A stretch of DNA of 58,125 bases from Desulfocapsa sp. (GTDB taxonomy: Bacteria; Desulfobacterota; Desulfobulbia; Desulfobulbales; Desulfocapsaceae): the NCBI GenBank assembly GCA_024763035.1, contig JANTGG010000006.1:1-58125 (forward strand), given 5' to 3'. Each line of letters begins with the position of its first letter. The first letter of the stretch is position 1. The notes under the pieces were generated by a model. The model did no database searches. It saw nothing but the letters and a program-made list of their open reading frames with translations, and was not told the DNA's origin. This document shows positions 53,731 to 58,125 of this stretch, piece after piece. The position numbers and the translations under genes are program-made.

Positions 53731-55452
53731 TTAGGGCAGGGGCATGGTAAAGGTAAAGCGTGCTCCGCCTAGTTCAGATCTATCCACCTCTATTCTTCCC
53801 TGGTGGGCTTCAATGATCTGTTTCACAATGGCAAGTCCTAGACCCGTCCCGTCAACCCGTCTGGTGTAAAACGGCTCAAAAATTTTATGTTCCTTACCCT
53901 GAGCAATTCCGGGACCGTTATCTTCAACCGTTAATTTTACCATCTCTTTTTTATCATCAGTCTTTACGTCCTTTGCTATTATCCTTATGAGTTCCTGTTC
54001 CTTTTGGCAGAATGCCAGAGCATTCTGAATCAGGTGATTGAGAATGGTGAAGAACTGATACTGGTCAGCCCAGATATCAATTTTATCATTCACGTCAATA
54101 TCAAGCTGACAACTTAGAGGCCATGCAGGATCCGCCTTTGCAACTTCTATTACTTCACGCAGACAGCGGCTGCAGGAAAACCATTCTTTTTCGGCATGTT
54201 CGGGTTTTGCAAATTTCAGAAAATCGGAAATGGTGTTGCTGAGGCGATTGGATTCCCGGAGGATAATGTGGACGAGTTCAGAATTTTCCTCCTGCTGTGG
54301 AGAATCGCTGAGTTGGATTTCATTGGAAAGCACCTGGGCCGAACCGGAGATCGCTGTCAGCGGATTTCTGAAGTCATGGGCTATACCGGCACTCATTCGT
54401 CCAATTGCTGCAAGTTTTTCTGCCTGCTGCATCTTCTCCTGCAGTCGTTCCACTTCACTGATATCCTGAATGGTTAGAACCTTGCCGCTCCTGCATTTCG
54501 CGGATTCCCGTTCTTTACATGGCCTGCCACTGGCATCAATGCCGCTCTGCAGACTGGCAAAGGAATAGCCGATACGAATCTGGTCCCCGTCTTTTTGTTG
54601 TATGGTAGCGGAATGGCGGTTCCCCTTGTCGGTGAGGTCGATGGTTGGAAAAAGATCGTTAAACTTTTTTCCAAGGAGACTGTCGGATTTGTACCCGGTG
54701 ATAACAGACGCTGCGTTGTTGGCAGATGTGATATGGTTTTTATCGTTTGTGGTGATTATGCCTGTGGCAATATCATCAAAGATCTGTTTGTAGAGCAGGC
54801 TTAACTGGTCGAAACTGCGAAGGCTGTCCGAGAGTGCGTCTTCTGTTTGTCGCAGTCTTCCGGCAAAGAGACTGCTGAGAATAGATGCCAGAAAAAAAGT
54901 GAGCCCATATACGGCAAAGAGATTTAAAATCTTAAGGGAGTCTTTGTCGTAGATAAAGTTGTAGGAGACGTTGAGGAAATCCGGAAAGATTTGGAAATAT
55001 TCCAGGGTGAGGATCAGCCCGAACTGGATGGTGGCAGCACCTGCAGAGAGCAGTCCGCCAAGACGCGGCAGGATCAGCCCTCCGGCAATAATGGGGAAAA
55101 AGTAAATGGGTGAAAAAATAGAATGGGATGCTCCGGTATAATAGATAAGGATTGAGACAAAAGATGTGTCGAGAAAGTTTTGCAGCAGCCCGAAAACGAC
55201 GGGATCCTTCTTGGAGCCAAGAATAAAAAAACCGGAAATAATCGATGTGAGATAGATCAGCAAAATGAAAATAGTGATCAGGGGTGTTGGCGGTAGAACA
55301 AGCCCGAAATCACGACTTTGCAGATAAAAACTTACCCCAAGTATCAGTGTGTAGAGGATGACACGAAGGAGCAGCATCCATAACAACTGATTGACCAGTA
55401 GCTGCTGGGTGGGCTGGGGGAGTGCTGAATGGCTGAAGTTCTGTTCCGGCAT
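53731..55452 (-). CDS. pilS: PilS-like membrane sensor histidine kinase
   Basis: A 573-residue kinase with about six N-terminal membrane helices (to residue about 205), a PAS domain (YKQIFDDIATGIITTNDKNHITSANNAA), the H-box with H359 in AGIAHDFRNPLTAISGS, the N-box LIQNALAF and the G-box DNGPGIA. The layout is that of PilS, which controls pilin transcription with PilR. It follows its response regulator after 6 bases, the reverse of the usual pilS-pilR order. Another NtrB-like role is possible because no pil genes are in the window. Confidence 0.8.
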   Translation of the reverse strand: MPEQNFSHSALPQPTQQLLVNQLLWMLLLRVILYTLILGVSFYLQSRDFGLVLPPTPLITIFILLIYLTSIISGFFILGSKKDPVVFGLLQNFLDTSFVSILIYYTGASHSIFSPIYFFPIIAGGLILPRLGGLLSAGAATIQFGLILTLEYFQIFPDFLNVSYNFIYDKDSLKILNLFAVYGLTFFLASILSSLFAGRLRQTEDALSDSLRSFDQLSLLYKQIFDDIATGIITTNDKNHITSANNAASVITGYKSDSLLGKKFNDLFPTIDLTDKGNRHSATIQQKDGDQIRIGYSFASLQSGIDASGRPCKERESAKCRSGKVLTIQDISEVERLQEKMQQAEKLAAIGRMSAGIAHDFRNPLTAISGSAQVLSNEIQLSDSPQQEENSELVHIILRESNRLSNTISDFLKFAKPEHAEKEWFSCSRCLREVIEVAKADPAWPLSCQLDIDVNDKIDIWADQYQFFTILNHLIQNALAFCQKEQELIRIIAKDVKTDDKKEMVKLTVEDNGPGIAQGKEHKIFEPFYTRRVDGTGLGLAIVKQIIEAHQGRIEVDRSELGGARFTFTMPLP

Positions 55453-55458
55453 GTTCTC

Positions 55459-56835
55459 CTAGGCGATGTTGTATTTTTTCACTTTATAACGGAAGGAACG
55501 AAAGCTGATTTTAAGGAGTTCAGCGGCACGCATCTTGGAATAATCGCTTTTTTCCAGGGCTGTAAGGAGAAGATTTTTTTCAAGTTCGGTCATCACTTCT
55601 TCGAGTCCACGGTCAAAGAGTTCTTCTTCGTTCGCCACTGCCTGAAACTGTGGCTTGACTTCTTCCTGAATATCCTTTTTCCCCATGCGAAAAGAGGATA
55701 GAGTAAGGCTTTCGGGGAGGATGATATTTGAGGCTTCCAGAGCAACGCCGCGTTCAATAATATTTTCCAGTTCCCGGACGTTCCCAGGGAAGTCATATTT
55801 CATCAGCACTTCCATGGCATAGGATGATATTTCCTGTACTTCTTTGCCGAGGATTTTTGAGTATTTTTTAAGGAAGAAGTCAACAAGAAGGGGCACGTCG
55901 CCTTTTCGTTCACGAAGGGGGGGGACACGAAGGGGAACGACGGCCAAACGATAATAAAGATCTTCGCGAAACCTGCCTTCCATTATCTCTTCTTCAAGAA
56001 TCTTATTGGTGGCGGCAATAATACGTACATTAACCTGCTGGATTTTTGTACCGCCCACAGGCTTTACTTCGCGTTCCTGCAGTACCCTGAGCAGTTTTGT
56101 CTGGATAATGGGGGTCAGTTCACCAATTTCATCGAGAAAAGCCGTTCCGTTATCAGCGAGTTGGAAGAGACCCGCCTTGTCACCTATCGCGCCGGTAAAA
56201 GAGCCTTTTACATGGCCGAAGAGTTCACTCTCCATAAGCTCTTCCGGGATGGCACTGCAGGTTATGGGGACGAACTGGCTGCTTGCTACGTTGGAATGAT
56301 TGTGGATGGCCTGGGCGACAAGTTCTTTACCTGTTCCGGACTCTCCATAGATAAGAACATTTGCAGGGGTGGGGGCGATGCGGGAAATAATCTCGAAGAT
56401 CTTGATCATCTCCCGGCTTTCACCGATGATCTCCGGAAAATCTTCCGTAATGGATTTTTGTTCATCAATCTGGTTGTCCCTGGAGGTGGCAGATTGGATA
56501 ACCGTCTTGATTTCGTCGACATTGAAGGGTTTGCTGATATAGTCGAACGCCCCGTTCTTCATGGCAAACACAGCATCGCCGGGGGAGGCAAATGCGGTAA
56601 TCATTACAACAGGCAGGGAAGGGGTCTGTTCTTTGATGTGATTCAGCAGTTGCAGTCCGTCCATACCGTCCATGCGGATATCGGTGATGACAAGATTAAA
56701 GGCCTTTTCCCCAATACGTTCCAGGGCGGAGTTTCCATCAGAGGCAGTTTCCACAGAGTAACCTTCTTTTTTAAGAAGAATCTTAAGGAAGTCACGCATA
56801 CTGCGTTCGTCATCAACAACGAGAATTGAGGTCAT
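55459..56835 (-). CDS. pilR: PilR-like sigma-54-dependent response regulator
   Basis: An NtrC-class activator of 458 residues: a receiver domain with phosphorylated D52 (TDIRM), an AAA+ domain with Walker A GESGTGKE, the sigma-54 contact loop GSFTGA (usually GAFTGA), Walker B-like DEIGELTP, and a C-terminal Fis-type helix-turn-helix (LEKSDYSKMRAAELLKISFRSFRYKVKKY), whose ending matches PilR. It is first in the unit and transcribed away from the RHS-type gene. The GSFTGA change is a known tolerated variant. Confidence 0.82.
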   Translation of the reverse strand: MTSILVVDDERSMRDFLKILLKKEGYSVETASDGNSALERIGEKAFNLVITDIRMDGMDGLQLLNHIKEQTPSLPVVMITAFASPGDAVFAMKNGAFDYISKPFNVDEIKTVIQSATSRDNQIDEQKSITEDFPEIIGESREMIKIFEIISRIAPTPANVLIYGESGTGKELVAQAIHNHSNVASSQFVPITCSAIPEELMESELFGHVKGSFTGAIGDKAGLFQLADNGTAFLDEIGELTPIIQTKLLRVLQEREVKPVGGTKIQQVNVRIIAATNKILEEEIMEGRFREDLYYRLAVVPLRVPPLRERKGDVPLLVDFFLKKYSKILGKEVQEISSYAMEVLMKYDFPGNVRELENIIERGVALEASNIILPESLTLSSFRMGKKDIQEEVKPQFQAVANEEELFDRGLEEVMTELEKNLLLTALEKSDYSKMRAAELLKISFRSFRYKVKKYNIA

Positions 56836-56943
56836 GGGCGTCTGTCAAAAATTGAAAAGGTTCGTGAATGAAGATGCTCTTATTTAACTTACTGCATTCT
56901 CTATGGGATTTCCAATTATGATTGGACAGAGGTCTAAAAAGTT

Positions 56944-57074
56944 AACACCGGTAATGAATGATAAGTCGGCACTCTTTTCAGTACCCCCTTGAGGGGTATA
57001 AGTAAACCGTATTAGAAATTTTCCTGAAAAAAACAGGTAAGCAAAGACTCCGAGAAAATTATTTGTAAGGTACT
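56944..57074 (+). repeat. Family C structured repeat, copy C4 (RHS-gene leader)
   Basis: AACACCGGTAATGAATGATAAG, then CGGCACTCTTTTCAGTACCC, CCTTGAGGGGTATAAGT: almost the same as C1 over 60 bases. The 3' half has ACAGGTAAGCAAAGACTCCGAG and TTATTTGTAAGGTAC as in C3 and C2. The outer stem is weaker (CACT/AGTA). It sits 171 bases before the RHS start, in the 410-base gap after pilR; the rest of the gap shows no gene. Confidence 0.75.
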
Positions 57075-57245
57075 CTTACCTCACGACCGCTGTTTATTCT
57101 TGTGAGACAGATAAATTCAGTGTACCGTGCAATACATAAACCTCTTACAAATCCAAGCTGTAGTAGGAGTATGCGAAGCAGATTTTGTTTCGCCAAGTGT
57201 TTACACAACATTAGCAAGTTACCTCATTACCCTGACGACCGTGCA

Positions 57246-58125
57246 ATGATTAACTCAACGATTGATCAGGAATCACACATTCCTACATTAGAGATTTTCC
57301 CCAAGAATCCACTTCGTTTTTTGTTCCGAATAATCTTGATCAGCTTGTTATTTACTCCCTTTCCATTTTTGTCCCACGCAGAAGAAGAAAATCTCGTAGA
57401 CCCCGGTCAAATCACCTTCCGCTCCCAAATCTCCACAATGGATTTTGAAGAAATTGATCCATATAGCGGAACCTTATCACTAACCCACAAAGATGTATCC
57501 CTTCCTGGAAATGGTGGTCTGGATCTTACAATTTACAGAACCTACCGCACAGACCGCAGTACTGATTACACAGTTCTAGGTTCACGCTGGGATACTCATT
57601 TTGGTCGTATTAAGAAAAGTGGTGACAATCATATCATTATCGAGCTTCAGGATGGAACAGTCAATAGTGCTGTCAAGGAGAATTATGACAGCGCATTTCA
57701 AAGCTATTACACATATTACACAAAGGATTTCTGGAAAGTAAACATGCAGGGCACCCCAACTCTGCAGTTAACCGATGGGACGGAAATCGTTTTTGGTCGT
57801 GGCATGGGTGATGGCTGGTACTATGCAACCCAGATCAAAAGAAACAATAATACTATCACCATCAGTTATGTCGGAACAACCCGCCGTATTAATTATATTA
57901 CAGATTCAACGGGAAGAAGAATAAATTTTAGTTACCAACTTGTCGGTGGAGGTGTTTACCGCCTGAAAAACATTCGGGATTCCAACAATAACACCCTGGT
58001 CAGCTATAGCTATTCGGGTACTGGAGGTACAAGTGTCTTTGAGAGTGCCACATATCCAGATGGTGACAACTGGAATTATCACTATGCTGATTTTAGCATG
58101 GAAAGCGGCACCATATCCAAAAGAT
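57246..58125 (+). CDS. Secreted RHS/YD-repeat-type protein, 3'-truncated
   Basis: An open frame runs to the window end (293 visible codons). A signal peptide follows a long basic N-region (RFLFRIILISLLFTPF, ending SHA), then DPYSGTLSLTHKDVSLPG and GGLDLTIYRTYRTD, typical of the N-terminal region before the YD repeats of RHS proteins. YITDSTGRRINFSYQL, LKNIRDSNNNTLVSYSYSG and ATYPDGDNWNYHY are early YD-like repeats. No good ribosome site precedes this ATG; in-frame ATG 57171 and GTG 57120 are alternatives. The C-terminal toxin or tip domain, if any, is outside. Confidence 0.8.
   Translation, partial: MINSTIDQESHIPTLEIFPKNPLRFLFRIILISLLFTPFPFLSHAEEENLVDPGQITFRSQISTMDFEEIDPYSGTLSLTHKDVSLPGNGGLDLTIYRTYRTDRSTDYTVLGSRWDTHFGRIKKSGDNHIIIELQDGTVNSAVKENYDSAFQSYYTYYTKDFWKVNMQGTPTLQLTDGTEIVFGRGMGDGWYYATQIKRNNNTITISYVGTTRRINYITDSTGRRINFSYQLVGGGVYRLKNIRDSNNNTLVSYSYSGTGGTSVFESATYPDGDNWNYHYADFSMESGTISKR

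Noticed and set aside
1-58125. CRISPR array, prophage, insertion-sequence transposase or rRNA genes
   Set aside because: No regularly spaced direct repeats, no transposase, integrase or phage genes, and no rRNA sequence were seen; the repeats found are dispersed palindromes.

Overview
The window is a chromosomal segment of a Gram-negative bacterium, most likely a Desulfobacterota member (Desulfobulbales-like). That placement is inferred from gene content and order: ispE-tRNA-Gln-prs-rplY-pth-carD-rluD-coaE-rho-rpmE-prfA-prmC-murA, an orphan CooC-type ATPase, a Tup tungstate transporter, CarD, and glnS next to gltX. No 16S rRNA gene is present, so the rank is not proven.

Left half (1-28180): a long surface-polysaccharide locus, almost all on the + strand. 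It opens with sugar-modifying enzymes: a truncated AsnB-type amidotransferase, an NAD-dependent epimerase, a GlpD-like flavoenzyme and a second AsnB-type protein that has lost its glutaminase cysteine. Two minus-strand genes follow, a hexapeptide acyltransferase and an HxH-motif protein. Next comes galE and an alginate-style O-acetylation block: an SGNH lipoprotein, a large lipoprotein with a predicted propeller and lectin-like fold, an MBOAT acyltransferase, and two AlgJ/AlgX-like proteins. After a small Gly-rich secreted protein and a strong terminator come a flippase-like membrane protein, a TolC/HlyD/MacB-type tripartite exporter, four family-2 glycosyltransferases and a WbaP-type priming transferase. 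Together these could prime, assemble, amidate, acetylate and perhaps export a polysaccharide. Wzx, Wzy and Wza are not seen and may lie outside the window.

Middle (28200-39700): cooC, a Bax-inhibitor-1-like membrane protein, coaBC, an MFS transporter, glnS and gltX, then a tungstate ABC operon (tupA-tupB-tupC) split by two AT-rich cysteine-rich DUF3795-like genes.

Right half (39800-56835): housekeeping genes for serine (serA), isoprenoid (ispE), PRPP (prs), translation (tRNA-Gln, rplY, pth, rpmE, prfA, prmC), CoA (coaE), rRNA modification (rluD), transcription (carD, rho) and cell wall (murA), then a PilR/PilS-like two-component pair on the minus strand. The window ends inside a secreted RHS/YD-type gene starting near 57246.

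Three families of dispersed palindromic repeats lie between genes. Family A is REP/MITE-like (four copies). Family B has outer arms around GGAGCTTGTCCGA (two copies). Family C is a structured element seen in four clear copies, three of them in the 5' leaders of prs, rho and the RHS gene; one of its stems shows compensatory base changes between copies. Family C is the best candidate here for something undescribed.
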